Positions 10,699 through 22,894 of a stretch of 64,000 nucleotides of DNA are shown piece by piece. The notes under the pieces are model-generated. The model saw nothing but the letters and a program-made list of their open reading frames with translations. It searched no databases and was not told the origin of the DNA. Made by a program: the position numbers and the translations under genes. The stretch is from Biomphalaria glabrata (lineage: Eukaryota; Mollusca; Gastropoda; Planorbidae), in contig NC_074728.1 of the NCBI RefSeq assembly GCF_947242115.1, forward strand, positions 2,544,701 through 2,608,700, written 5' to 3'. The stretch's first letter is position 1, and each line of letters starts with the position of its first letter.

Positions 10699-11376
10699 CA
10701 GTGATGCCCAACTTAATTCGACCTGCGGGCCATTTCAAATTCTGACACTCGTGTCATGGGCCACATCACCTAAAAGGTACAAAAACTAAATAAAATTGAC
10801 CTGAAACAATTTCATTAGAAACCTCTGGATCTATTAGCCTACTTACATTAATTAATGGGATATCTGAAATTTATCTCTTTTTTTACGGACCTCTACTTAA
10901 AATGCGAGCGACATTGTAGCTAGCTTAATAATAACCAACAAATCATTTTCTTCTCTTGTTTATCCTCCAATCTCTAGGCGTAGTTTAACAATCTTTTTAT
11001 AAATCTGAGACTCAAACCAAGAATGACGACATATTTGTTTTATAATGCCGTTTATATGTTGTTCCTTTTCAAAACAGCCAAACTTTCTTTATAAATCAAA
11101 TATGTTGGCTTATTATCACGTTTCACAACAACTAAAGATCCGTTCACTTCTGATATATTCTAAATTCAGAGTCCACTTGTAGTTTTTTGGAGTCTTCCAT
11201 TTCATAGCGTACAAGTGTTAAAGGCCATTGTACCAATCATCAGAGAAAAAGAGAGGCCCTACAACGAGGGGGGATTTTCTACACTTTGTGTCAACGTTTC
11301 TGCAGACCTAATGCCAATGGAACCACGTCACAGCCGTATCTGGAAGGCAGGCTGTATTTTGGTTTGGGCATCACTG
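10699..11376 (-). mobile_element. Degenerate hAT transposon with remnant transposase N terminus
   Basis: The termini are 'cagtgatgcccaa' and 'ttgggcatcactg'. On the minus strand, around 11000-11200, decayed frames show DSEFRIYQK, KRDNKPTYLIYKESLAVLKR and HYKT. These resemble the BED-type N terminus of GTF2IRD2-like hAT transposases, where the pattern is F-x-W, KPxCLxC, AVLKxxNLxRHYxTxH. Stops and frameshifts interrupt it and the metal-binding cysteines are largely lost. The catalytic core is absent. A related element with the same ends is at 44556-45058 in the opposite orientation. Flanking 8-mers here are only loosely similar. Confidence 0.7.
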
Positions 11377-11960
11377 CTATAGACTATAGTGTAACTATAG
11401 ACTACAAGATGCTATGACTAGATTTAGAATTTAGATCTATAGTACTCTCTGCTCTGACAGCCTCTGTCTCTGACTATAGTCTATACTAAGTATACTCATA
11501 CTGACTTGTCTTGTAAAAATAACTTGTATAAGATCTACTAGATAATCATAATGATAATAGATTCTAGATCTACTCTACTAGAGTCTCTAGCTATTTATTA
11601 TATAATATAACTAAACTAAACTAGTCCTAGTCTATACTTAGACTATACAGTATAATACAGTATACTGACTATAACAGTCACTATAGTCTACTAGAATAAT
11701 AGGCCTATACGGTACTATACTGTCTATACCTATAGCATAGCTATACTATAGATATAGATATAGTCAATATAGTAATAGTAGATATCTAGGTCTAGATCTA
11801 TTATGTAATACCTAATATATAGATCTATATATATATATCCTTGTCAATCAAAATAGAATAGAGGTCTAGATCTAGTTAGTAGTAGATCTAAGACATCTAG
11901 AGTTAGTAGATCTAGTTCTAGACTCTAGATCTAGATGTTCTAGTTCTAGTTTACTACGGA

Positions 11961-12906
11961 TCTTTATTTTTATTTTGTTTGATAGCAATAAAAAGGAATA
12001 TATGTGATAATAGTTCTTAGCAGTTTAGTTCACAATAGGTTTCTTGTTACATTTGCCAGGTAAATATAAAAAAGAAAACAAAAGAATAGAATAGAATAAA
12101 TAATAAGTATAGATCGAAAATATTTTATTGTTAAACCTTAGCTTAGCTTAAAGCGTTAACTATGTTATAAAAATATCTGTATTTAATATATATATATATT
12201 TTCGCCAAACACTAATTAAGAAAATAAAGAACTTCTTTAACAAATTCATATCTAATTTCTTAAAACAATTAAGCCTACTGGTAACAATAAAAACAAACCC
12301 TAGTCAATATTTTCTCATAATGATATTAAAAAAATAATAATAATAAAAAGAGAAGGTGAGTAGGTGGAAACGGGAAACATAAATCTATATGGAATCCACC
12401 ACCACCCACTTGAACACAAACATAACCTCCGGCTTTCGTTTCTTCCTTTTTATTTTTCTGTTAATTTTATTGAGTTCTGATCGAGTTCTTTGCAAAGAAA
12501 TAATAATACTATGTGGTCAAGTAGTAGGGCCTACAATTCTTAGATGTTAAGGAAAGAGATCATGGCTTAAATTTGTTCAGCTTGTGTTAAATTTCAGTTA
12601 GATCAGAAGTAAAACCTTTCCAGGTGTCTAGTCAAGATTTTGAAGATGTCGCATTCTGTTTGAACGGGACGGGCTCCATTCCATTTCGGCAGCAGTAAGC
12701 TAAGTCATATGCTTTTACAAAAGAAAGATAGAGGTATACACACACACACACAAGAAAGGAAGAAACAAGAAGGAAAGAGAGAAAGGAAGAGAGAAAAAGA
12801 ACAGGATCTACATGTAGTCCTTTCATCTCTTTCATTTGATTCTGAGTCATAACGAATTTTACTTGCTGCTCTATCTAATTATTCAATTATTCGCGTCTCC
12901 TAGAAG

Positions 12907-12950
<44 letters not shown>

Positions 12951-13941
12951 TAGATCCAATTGTATGCCACATATATGCCTTCTAAACTACATCTGGTAAG
13001 CGCATCTTACATTTTTTTGCCAAATTCTTCAACTTTGTATCATACTGTTCAAAAGTTTTACTTTCTTTCTGATTTCTAGTTTTAAAAAATTACAAAATTG
13101 TTGGATATATAGGCAAAAATAATAATAATAATATTTTTCAAACCTTTACATTATTTTGTCTACAGTCTCATCTTCACATAGGCCTACTTGAAAAGTGTTG
13201 TAGATGTCTCGAGCGGGTTCAGCAATCAAGTAGGCCTATAAATTAATAGAGCTTCATGTTCCATATCTCAGACAGATTACCGTCAACTGACGATGGTTTA
13301 GGAGGATCGAATAATTCCATTATTTACATCTAGACTATTATAGAGTCTATACGAAACCTGACAATGAATTAATAAAACTTCTGATACCAGTGTTATAAGC
13401 ATTAACCACTATTGATATGAGCGCTTTAACACTAGGCCTAGCTACTTCTGCCACCATGTTCCGTTATTCTAGAGAGACATTTCTATAGACTAGCCTACTA
13501 ACTTAAGAATGAGTTAACAGCAGCAGACGACATGTTTTAGTAGGTGTAGGCATTAAATGCTCTCTTTATTACGTCACACCCTTTTAACTAGTTTTCACAA
13601 AACATCAGCATCAAATGATGACGCAATATTAGCATAGCTGATGTAGGCCTAATTAAAATTGTTTTTTTCTTTGCCATCAGGAAAAGGATTAAATGTGGAA
13701 ATGACGTCATCTATTACACATAGATAGAAAAACAAAACAAAAACCTGAGAACATGAAGTAGGCTACACTGTCTTTATTATTGTATATCTTTGATCAAGAA
13801 TTAATAAGTTAGTTACATGTAAACGCTGTACAAGGGAAAACAAGCACAAAAATACCATTTCATGAAATAGAATAAAAATGGTAAGTTATAAATAAATAAA
13901 AAAGGGAAGAGAAATGCTGTTCAAAAATAAAGTATCACAAA
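11961..13941. other. Intergenic stretch with simple repeats
   Basis: No gene is supported. A (CT)n/(CA)n microsatellite lies at about 12907-12950, and a short CA run with a purine-rich AAGGAAG tract at about 12740-12800. Confidence 0.55.
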
Positions 13942-14024
13942 TTAACTCTTTCTCTCCGTAATTATTTACCACATTCTGGTGGAATCAACGCTGGTATCGT
14001 CAGTTCGGAGAGAAAGAGTTTTAA
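13942..14024. mobile_element. TTAA-flanked MITE, short form
   Basis: About 80 bp between two TTAA tetranucleotides, with inverted ends 'ctctttctctccg' and 'cggagagaaagag'. The interior 'attctggtggaatcaacgc' is shared with 43179-43259 and, inverted, with 49669-49752. Confidence 0.85.
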
Positions 14025-14816
14025 AGAAATTTAAAACAAAACATATACATAGAATGTGTATGTCTTAAGATTCTCAAGTTATCACAGCTTTACTGGCGTA
14101 ATGTACACTTAGTATTAAAAGTATTATACAAGTATTACAAGTATCAAAGAAACATTTCAATACAGAAGAATAGGCTAAATGAATCGTTATTAAAATGTAA
14201 ACAGCGAGATCACTAAGGCCCACTACTGCTTAGTGTTAGAATGGGGAAACTATACCTGTAGAGCCTAGTCATGATGATTATACAATAAATAATAATAATA
14301 ATAAAGTATGACACCGTATCTGAAATCAAACCCAGCCGATTATATTTTATTTAGTCATGTTTTGAAAGTGAAGACAATAGCCTACAAAGCGTTGAAAGTT
14401 TAGTTAACGTCCAACGCGTTCCTGAGGCAATAAGCCTGCGAATCATGGAATCCAACTATAGAGATTTTTAAAAAAATGAAAGACATTAAATGTGCTAGAT
14501 CTAGATTCTAGTAGATCTATTTATTTGACTGCACCTCTTTAAAAAATGCGTCCACAAGTCATGGTGATAACTTCCTGGTCAAATTTAGACCTCGTAAAAT
14601 CAGGTAGTACAATATGTACTAAAAAAAAAACATAAAAAAAACTTCTAATATACAATGTAATATATAATAAGTAGAGAACAGATGTATATTTCATCGGACT
14701 TATCGTTGGGCTTTACATTAGGACGCTAAAAAAGACATCCAAAAACAAAGTGAAGAATAAAAGTCACAACTTATCATATAAGTTATGGACGTTCTATACC
14801 GGTCGAATGTTATTGT

Positions 14817-15005
14817 TTGTTTGTAAAATCTTTTACACATTTTGAATGTTCCTTCAGAGTTGAAGATAATCTACTTCCTAGTCCAAGCCTTTCACAGGAC
14901 GACGGGGGATGGAAGCGGTCAGGGTTTGAACCCGGGACCATCGAAATGACTGAACGAAGGTCCAAGCGTGCATTACATCCTAGCCCAACCCACCCCCTCC
15001 CAATG
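14817..15005 (-). repeat. tRNA-derived SINE, family A, with a second head fragment downstream
   Basis: The minus strand gives the family A head, B box 'gggttcaaaccctgacc' and tail 'aactctgaaggaacattc'. A detached copy of the head region, from 'gaacccgggaccatcgaaat' to 'cctagcccaacccactccc', recurs at about 15325-15415 with very few differences. This indicates a local duplication. Confidence 0.8.
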
Positions 15006-15834
15006 AAGACAACAGTCAACTGTCCAAACTGTTTAGTAAAATATGTTGATACGTAGCCAGTACGCCCTACAGGCCTACACTATTGCAATCAAAAGAATTT
15101 ATATAATATATTATAAATTACTATATAGGGCCTATATATGTGTGTGTGTGTGGGGGGGGGGATGTGAGTAGCTGGTAGTGCACAGAATAAGTTTCGATTA
15201 AACAATTACGATGCGGGCCTTATCTTTATAACATTTTCAAAGTACCCATTCATAGAATAAGACAAATAGCGTGCTACAAAACTGTAGCCTACTTTATAGG
15301 CCTACTACAATGTATTACCCTGTTGTCAGGGTATGAACCCGGGACCATCGAAATGACAGAATGAAGGTCCAGCGTGCATTACATCCTAGCCCAACCCACT
15401 CCCTCTCTAATAGGTTATAATGAACGACCTAAATAGGCCTACTACAAGGTATTCTTTCTCTAATAGGTTATAATGTATGATCTATAGATCTAAAGTTTTT
15501 ATACAGTGCACTGAGTGCAGTATTTTGTATACAAATAAATAATCTTAACCTAAAAAAAAAATACAGGCCTACAGAAGATGATAACGTCATACGGGTGTTT
15601 CTAATAATAGAGTACCTATAGAAATAATCTAATCTGGGGTGATAACTGTTATGCGTTGAAGGAATCATCAATTTTGCGAAACTTACAATCCAGGGGCGGC
15701 GTGCAGACCAAGTTTTGAAGGTTGAGTGTCAAACATATGTCTGAACTCTTTGATTTGTTTTAAAACAACAATTCAATGATGATTTAAGATAATTAAATAA
15801 TCGTAGCGTTACCAGCTGGTAGAGAACAAACAAG

Positions 15835-16044
15835 CAGTGGCGTAACTAAGGTGGGGAGAGGGTGTCCAAATTTGAAAATCCCTCTCCGCCCATACTTGAA
15901 GGGGTCCCCCAAACGAGTGTCCGAAATTTGTTTTTACATAAAATATTACGACATTATCTCATGTCATGATGTCGAATGTCAAAATGCAGGGGCACCAAAA
16001 GAGGTGAAGCCCCTCGCGCCCCAAAATCCATAGCTACGCCACTG
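15835..16044. mobile_element. Complete hAT-type MITE, CAGTGGCGTAGCTA family
   Basis: The inverted ends are 'cagtggcgtaacta' and 'tagctacgccactg'. Flanking 8-mers 'caaacaag' and 'caaacaaa' match at 7 of 8 positions. The interior contains 'tcatgtcatgatgtcgaatg', also seen in the copy at 29798. Confidence 0.85.
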
Positions 16045-16089
16045 CAAACAAATAGATAAACCTAATTGAGTTAATCAGCAAACTTGTTT

Positions 16090-16095
16090 TTTATT
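16090..16095 (-). promoter_or_regulatory. Candidate polyadenylation signal of the ankyrin-SOCS gene
   Basis: A minus-strand AATAAA lies about 50 bases beyond the stop codon. Confidence 0.5.
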
Positions 16096-16144
16096 AATTA
16101 CACAAAATTTTGAAAAGTGCATGTTGCTCTTTCGTTTTTCGTAC

Positions 16145-17230
16145 CTACTCAAGTGTGGTAGAGATATTTAAAGTCACTTTATGTGGAAGTCTTGATGGCG
16201 GTACGGCGTAAGCGAGAATATCTTGCAGCCAAGTCGGTATATGCAAACTTCTTACACGACTAATGCGATCGGGTTCGTTTCCTACTGAGGTAGACACAGC
16301 CAGAAGTGACAACTTGATCAGAGGCCAAGGCTGAGAGGTTTTCTGCTCTATACATCGTCGCATGTCGACGGTTATTCGTAGATCTTGATTCCGAAGTAGT
16401 CCGAGTAGAAATGTGAGGTCAGAGTTTGTAAGACATCCCACTGCGAGTAAGTACTGCACAGCGTCCAGATGTCCGAGCATTACCGCAGACAAAATCGGTG
16501 AGCAGCGGCCAGCTACTGCTTCCCAGCCTACAGCTTTAGGCACGATCGCTTTAGGCACGATGCATTTACTGAGCATCCATTTCAAGAATTTTTTATTTTC
16601 TTCACATAACTTACGAAACGTGAGACCAGATTGATTCACGAAATAAGCCGCCGTGTTGACTCTCTGCATCAGGCTCATATAGGGATACAGCATATCAACA
16701 AGCGATACTAGATTAAGCCAACTTGGATTTTTTATTGTATCCACAAGCGCGAAACTCTTGTAGGGGCAGCATTGAAAGACGAAGTCCAAAACTGTCTTTC
16801 CGTAAACATCCTTAAGGTCTAGTTTAGCTCCCGAGTGAAGAAGGTGTTGAATGAACCGCTTCTCTTGCTTGTATTTGACAGCATACACCAATATGCTGAC
16901 GCCTTCTCTATCTGCAGCGTTCACATCATGGCCGACCATGAGCTTGAGAAGGTGGAATGGTATGTCTCTCCGAGCCATTGCGTACATTAAAGCTGTTTTT
17001 CCATTGGCGTCTTTAGCATTGACGTCACATCCTTGGTTGATGAGCTGACGTAATATATTAGCTGGTACGCCATTGGTTACAGCGTAGATTAACGTCCTAC
17101 ACCTGCTGGTACAAACTGGCATAGATAGCGGATCACAAAATTCATCCAGTCCAAGAATGGAAAAGCTGCTAACATCGTTAAGTACTATAAGCGACTGACT
17201 GTGTTTAATTTTCATTTTGGCATTAACCAT
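16145..17230 (-). CDS. Ankyrin-repeat protein with C-terminal SOCS box (ASB-like), single coding exon
   Basis: The intact 361-residue frame shows ankyrin repeats at roughly residues 43-75, 76-107 (NAKDANGKTALMYAMAR), 108-141 (NAADREGVSILVYAVK) and 142-170 (LKDVYGKTVLDFVF). After a helical non-ankyrin stretch there is one more repeat near 240-270 (SPILSAVMLGHLDAVQYLL). Residues about 302-342 fit a SOCS box: WPLIKLSLLAV, then RISRV, then LHIPTWLQDILAYA, in the place of the family LCRxxIR...LPLPxxLKDYL signature. In the ASB family the ankyrin repeats bind substrate and the SOCS box recruits elongin B/C and cullin-5, so a ubiquitin-ligase adaptor role is inferred. The BC-box match is weak, lacking the usual cysteine. 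The start is the first ATG after upstream stops; a second ATG lies five codons later. Confidence 0.87.
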   Translation of the reverse strand: MVNAKMKIKHSQSLIVLNDVSSFSILGLDEFCDPLSMPVCTSRCRTLIYAVTNGVPANILRQLINQGCDVNAKDANGKTALMYAMARRDIPFHLLKLMVGHDVNAADREGVSILVYAVKYKQEKRFIQHLLHSGAKLDLKDVYGKTVLDFVFQCCPYKSFALVDTIKNPSWLNLVSLVDMLYPYMSLMQRVNTAAYFVNQSGLTFRKLCEENKKFLKWMLSKCIVPKAIVPKAVGWEAVAGRCSPILSAVMLGHLDAVQYLLAVGCLTNSDLTFLLGLLRNQDLRITVDMRRCIEQKTSQPWPLIKLSLLAVSTSVGNEPDRISRVRSLHIPTWLQDILAYAVPPSRLPHKVTLNISTTLE

Positions 17231-17569
17231 AGTAAAACTTCTAACGAACAGGCGACTTATACAAAGTTTAACATAACATATATATAAACTTTGTAAACGC
17301 CTGTGGGAATTCTTTCTTTGATAATCTGTGTTTGTCTTCCCTTGCGTTAATCGACGGCTTCTTGGTTATTGTTATTATAACTTTGAGCTTGAATTATACA
17401 GCTTTGATGAACCTAAAAAAAAAAACAACAGAAAATGATGCTGAGTTACAAATACAAGCGGGATTATTTCGCCACCGTCTCTCCACCCCTCAAACGTGTT
17501 ATAAATATCGCATTAAAAGTAATAAATATCACGAAAACTCATTATACCAAGATGTACAACACCCCTAGA

Positions 17570-17815
17570 CTGGAATAGAGCTTGGCTTCCTTGTCGGAAG
17601 GTCCCGGCTCGAATCCTGGTGACGAATTGGAAACTTAATTTCTGCATTCTTAGGGGCGCCTCTGAGTCCACCCAGCTATAATGGGCGTCTGTCATTAGCC
17701 GGGGAAAAGTAAAGGCGGCTGATCGTTGTGCTGGCCACATGACACACTCGTTAACCGATGGCCCACAGAAACTTGACCTTTACATCATCTGCCCTATAAA
17801 CCGTTTCAGGGTTAA
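17570..17815 (+). repeat. tRNA-derived SINE, family B (5' truncated)
   Basis: The B box region 'ggctcgaatcctggtgac' and the body through 'gacctttacatcatctgccc' are present. The first part of the tRNA-like head is missing or diverged. Confidence 0.85.
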
Positions 17816-18429
17816 GAATTATATATCTTGCTCAATCGCTTAAAAAAAAATTAAAGGTCCAGAGGTTCAGCCTGCCTAGAACATCATTCACACGCAGTCG
17901 TACATAGAGTAAGAAACTATGTGGATGATTTAAATAACAAAATAATGAATTTAATTATATGATACCTATATATGTAAGCTATGTGTACAATGGGAATGAT
18001 AGAATGGTGAATAGATAATGGTTTATACATAAATGTGTTAATAATGTAGTATAAGCGCCTTGCTACTGCTACACACTTGTCACCATGGTTTCATAGTAAA
18101 CCAGACAAAGAACGATAATGTCACAATACTGTCAACATCGGCAATGTTAGAGTTAGAATACAACTGATCCCCGACTGGTAAGAACTCTTGCGTAACGGCC
18201 ACTGACAATTAGCGCAGTCCAATGGTCGACAATCTGACAATGACGCTCAAGGCAGTAATAGATACTTCTGAGAGGATAAAGGACGCCAACACTGGCAAAG
18301 AATCGCAGTCAGTAATACAACTCCAACCTTGGCAACCTATAAACAAAACTCAGCCTCTACCCTAACACTAGAAATAGTGACAACCTTATAGAAACATATT
18401 AAATTTATATATATATAAATATATATTTT

Positions 18430-18672
18430 GCGTGGGAGATGTAATCTTTATATAGCGCTACTTTCATGCTTATACTCAGAGCGCTATGTCCAATCTCATT
18501 TGTGGACGAGTGGGGGGAGGGGGTATCTGGGAGAAGTTTTTCCGTGCTGACTTTAGGCTATCAGCAAACCCAACTCGGCTAGAGTCGGGTTTCGAACCTC
18601 GAGCCCCCTTCATATGTAGCCAAGCCAATCAAAGTTCAAGCGTACTTAGCCTCTCGACCACGCTTCCCACAA
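18430..18672 (-). repeat. tRNA-derived SINE, family C
   Basis: The minus strand starts 'gtgggaagcgtggtcgagag', a tRNA-Leu/Ser-like head, with B box 'gaggttcgaaacccg'. Its tail holds a G-rich 'gtggggggagggggtatc' segment and 'gcgctactttcatg'. The same order of parts is found at 39085-39625, where the G-rich segment has expanded. Confidence 0.8.
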
Positions 18673-18819
18673 TAATAAGAGATATCACAAACGAAGTAAC
18701 TTGCCCTAAACAGGGGGCCAAAAAATCCTATCGAATAATAAAATAAGCCCAAATGAAATAGTACTTGTTTAGCAAACTAATAATCTTTTACGAACCAACA
18801 CACAGTCACATTTCAACAA

Positions 18820-19700
18820 ATTTTAGAGGGTGAACTGCCTCATGACAAAGAATGACCACCGGACTTTGTGACGTAGCAAACAAAATAAAACAAAAAATAC
18901 AAAGCGCTTTCGCCCCGTACAAGGATTACAAGTAGATAGAAAAAAAAACTTTACAGAGTTGGGAGAAAGCAAAAGACACTTGTCCAAACTACTCGTGGCA
19001 AACAGCAGGGACTGAAAGGGTAACTTTACTACTTTTATATTAAGCAAATCTAGATCTATATTAACATGGAAAAAAATATTATCAATATAAACCTACATTC
19101 CAATGTAAACTAGGAGGTGTTTTTTTTTCCGATATCTGAGTTGAGCTGAGCTGTGTTTGTTGAACGCCCAGATTACACCTCCCACACAAAAACACACACA
19201 CTTTTTCACATATCAACGAAAAAGGAATGAACCAGGGAACATCGAGAATGTTACAGTGTTGTGGACGGTCGTTGACTTGTAGCACCTAACTGCTGGTAGA
19301 CAACTTAAACCGTTGCAGGTATATTATATTTTAATTTTAAAAACTTGAAATAACTTCAACAACTTCTTTGTGGACAATACTAAATAGAACATTAATTACA
19401 ACCTGGACAATGTAACGTGAGATTAAATGAAATAAATGTAGTAGACTTTAGAAATAATATAAAATGGCATTCTCTACAAAATTGAAGTCACCAAAAAAAT
19501 ATATAAAAAAAACACGTCTTTTCACTCTGGCAATCTGGAATCATCTGTTGTACCCAAGACCGCGGACGACAATGCCGCATCTCTTGCATCATTCACACTG
19601 CACAGCTAACCTCTTCACAGCGTCACCATAGAAACACACACACACACACACACAAAGACGCGCTAATGAGGATTTTAACGATAGATACTAATTTCTAAAC
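18820..19700 (-). repeat. Dispersed repeat, family E
   Basis: Blocks here recur inverted at 45190-45660 and, diverged, at 51115-51920. They include 'gcatcattcacactgcacag' and 'caacgaccgtccacaacac' (minus strand). The element is long and lacks recognisable protein motifs. A short (CA)n lies at about 19632-19655. Confidence 0.6.
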
Positions 19701-19844
19701 AATGTCAAGGACAGAGTATTAAAATTCACTACTGCTAACTAAATAATGAAATTAGTTTTTGCTACAAGCATAAGGATTTAAAAACAATCAAAATATTTTC
19801 AAAAATCTCTTTTAAAAAACAAAAGCAAAACAAAATTATCTAAA

Positions 19845-20335
19845 GGGGAAGTAAGCCTACTTTATCCTTAAAACTATATTTACCAATAATGTAAAAAGCA
19901 AAATTCCCTTACTCGATATCAAACAAAGTAATTAATTACCAATAATTGATTGACTAATTCAGTATTTTTGTTTATTGTTAGGTACAATAAAGAATTGTTT
20001 AAAGTATCAACTTGATCGGAGAATGCCTGAGGGAGAAATGGCGTTAACATTTATTTAAGGGGACTGAGCCCATCAAATTTAACCATTTGTAAATACTTTA
20101 GTATTAGTTTCCCTTGTTGCTATTAAACAAAATAATAAATTACTAGTATTTACTTGTCTAATTGGTTACTTTTTAAAAAATTGATTCATGTCTTGTCTAA
20201 GTCAATGAATAATTGTGCGAAGTTTCAGCTTGATCAGAGAATGGGTGTGGGAGAAATAACGTGTACACACTTTTTACCAGACAGATAGACAGACAGACAG
20301 AGTGAGTTGATATAAGTTTTGTAATAATATGATTC
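19845..20335 (+). repeat. AT-rich dispersed repeat with two related halves
   Basis: The first half holds 'aaagtaattaattaccaata', then 'tgttaggtacaataaagaat', then a 'gagaatgcctgagggagaaa' block. The second half repeats the same order and ends 'gaatgggtgtgggagaaata', 'cgtgtacac', then a GACA run and 'gtgagttgatataagttttg'. Other copies, full or partial: 22895, 32130, 40175 (minus), 46015, 47000, 48135, 52370 (minus) and 56205. No reading frame is visible. Confidence 0.85.
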
Positions 20336-20587
20336 TACACCCTGAGAAGTTTACAAAGATTATTATAAATAATTTAAAATACATAGTTTATCAATATTTC
20401 CACCGGATATACGAAGTAATTATAATTATCCACCATAGATTAAAAGCTATTAAAAAAAAGAACTAATAATAATAATAATAATAAGTCTAAGGATGAGTGC
20501 AGTGTTTCATATGATTATTATTAATGATGGATCAAACATAACAGGCGTCTTATACGAACTGAACAGGCCTAAATCTACATACTTTAC

Positions 20588-21335
20588 AAGCAGCCACTAA
20601 ATTTAAATTTTGAATAATGAAGTCCAGCGCATTGAAAGAATAGGCCTATACCCTATAAGCAGTTGCTAAACCTTATTCTCTAATGGTATAGTCCAGCGCA
20701 TTGAAAGAATAGGCCTATACCCTATAAGCAGTTACTAAACTTTATTCTCTAATGGTATAGTCCAGCGCATTGAAAGAATAGGCCTATACCCTATAAGCAG
20801 TTACTAAACTTTATTCTGTAATGGTATAGTCTAGCGCATTGAAAGAATAGGCCTATACCCTATAAGCAGTTACTAAACTTTATTCTGTAATGGTATAGTC
20901 TAGCGCATTGAAAGAATAGGCCTATACCCTATAAGCAGTTACTAAACTTTATTCTGTAATGGTATAGTCTAGCGCATTGAAAGAATAGGCCTATACCCTA
21001 TAAGCAGTTACTAAACTTTATTCTCTAATGGTATAGTCCAGCGCATTGAAAGAATAGGCATATACCCTATAAGCAGTTACTAAACTTTATTCTGTAATGG
21101 TATAGTCTAGCGCATTGAAAGAATAGGCCTATACCCTATAAGCAGTTACTAAACTTTATTCTGTAATGGTATAGTCTAGCGCATTGAAAGAATAGGCCTA
21201 TACCCTATAAGCAGTTACTAAACTTTATTCTGTAATGGTATAGTCCAGCGCATTGAAAGAATAGGCCTTATACCCAATTAAGCCGTCACTAAACTTTATT
21301 CTCTAATGGTATAGTCTAGCGTATTGAAAGAATGT
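20588..21335 (+). repeat. 69-bp tandem array, about 11 units
   Basis: Units contain 'gaataggcctataccctata' followed by 'agcagttactaaactttatt' and 'agcgcattgaaa'. Inner units are nearly identical; the first and last are diverged, as expected from growth by unequal exchange. Two unit variants (ctctaatgg and ctgtaatgg) alternate in blocks. Confidence 0.95.
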
Positions 21336-21839
21336 ATTATTTATTTCGAATACATAAAACTATAAAAAAAAAATTTAGTAATCCTACATAACAACTACCA
21401 GCACTAATTGTTCAGGTCATATATTACAAGACATTTAACTAATCCATATTCAATATCTAATGCACACTTACCTAAATTTTAAATGCCGACCTACATTTTG
21501 ATCTATTCCTAACAGGCCGGTGAGAAGTTGGGTCAGAGTTTTATTTCCAAGAACACGCAACCAGAAATTGGAAATTTCCACACGCCTTGTGTTTGGGTGA
21601 AGCACAGAATGATCCAGACCATCGTAACTATCAATATCATTATCGAATCGAAAACTTATAGAAGTAGATCTAAGTTCAAGTGAAATCTTATTAAAGCAAA
21701 TACATTCTACTTAAGACAGTATTTCAGTTTTAGATCTTAAGTTATCCGTTATCTGTAACGCTTTTATTTTAGTTTCGTTTCTTGTAAGAAAAAAACAGGT
21801 TTATATAGTATACCCAATCAAAGGGCCAATATTGGATAT

Positions 21840-22005
21840 AAAACTGAGCAGAAAGTATATGTGTATATCTTTCGTGTGTGAATGTTGTTCGAATTTTTCA
21901 TCTATACTGTTATTGTACAGTAGTTACGCTGATCTTGTAAATTGTTGTCAAACTGAATTTCCATTTGATTGGATCAAGAAAATATCCTAAATTATCTCAT
22001 CTTAA
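21840..22005 (+). mobile_element. LINE 3' tail (same family as 60145-60765)
   Basis: The stretch from 'gtgtgtgaatgttgttcg' through 'cagtagttacgctgatcttg' to 'gattggatcaagaaaata' matches the untranslated 3' end of the L2/Rex1-like fragment at 60600-60765. Only the tail is present, typical of a 5'-truncated insertion. Confidence 0.75.
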
Positions 22006-22894
22006 GTACACTAATCATTTTATTCAAGGTTAGATTTACCCACCGACTACGCCCGTTGATCTGTTACAAAACAAAACAATTCAACTTAATAAAATCATGA
22101 ATTCTGCTAGTAAGACCATAGGCAACAAACAAAACCCACTTTTTGTTTTTTTTTAGAAAAAAAAAGTGACATTATTAAAAAAAGCTAAAAAGATTTTTAA
22201 TCATAATAAACAATCGACAACACACGAGTTCAATTAAAGACTATATCTATTTGAAATAAAGTCAACCAGTCGCAAGTACTCTTTGTTTTAGAAGCAATAA
22301 AATTATAGAATACCAAGATGACAAAGAGAGTTTGTGTTATCACTCAAACTCAGAGGCGGCCCCCATTGAATTCACCAAGGGACCAGGAATATTCATTTCT
22401 GATCTATGTTTAACTTGGAATGTTGAAGTAAAACTGTTTGAGCTATATAATAATCGCAAAAGCTCTGACACACTCACTCACCTATAACTAATTCTTCCAC
22501 CTTCGACGTTCGAAAAAAAAAAATTCAACCTGTTATTAATTACCTTGAGCCAATAGCAACTAAACCATTTGCACATTGATGCCGCAGCAATTAAATTTAA
22601 AAAAAAACAACACAAGAAAAGCAAAAAAAAAAACCAACTTTAAAAATTATTATATTAATTGTAATTGTATCGATAGTTTAGATCAGTTACTTGGCTGTAT
22701 ATACGATTGACCTAGACGATTACCTGTGCGATTAGAAATATTTTTACCTATTGGTTTTGTTTAGGTTTTAGCTTTCTCAATGCACTATGATCCTATCACT
22801 TGTCTGGACCAGTTGTGAAAGGGGGAGGGAAGAAGGAGGTATCTTGGTGAATGTTTACATGATCTTACTTTTAAATGCATAAAAAAATGTTTAT

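Larger units (their letters stand above)
9840..11960. repeat. CTAG/AGATCT-rich low-complexity zone, split by a hAT element
   Basis: From about 9840 to 10690, and again from 11377 to 11960, the sequence is dominated by short words such as ctag, tagatct, ctagtac and tatagtc. There is no fixed repeat length. The middle (10699-11376) is a hAT element with ordinary composition. A pure AT microsatellite lies at about 10503-10600. Confidence 0.75.
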
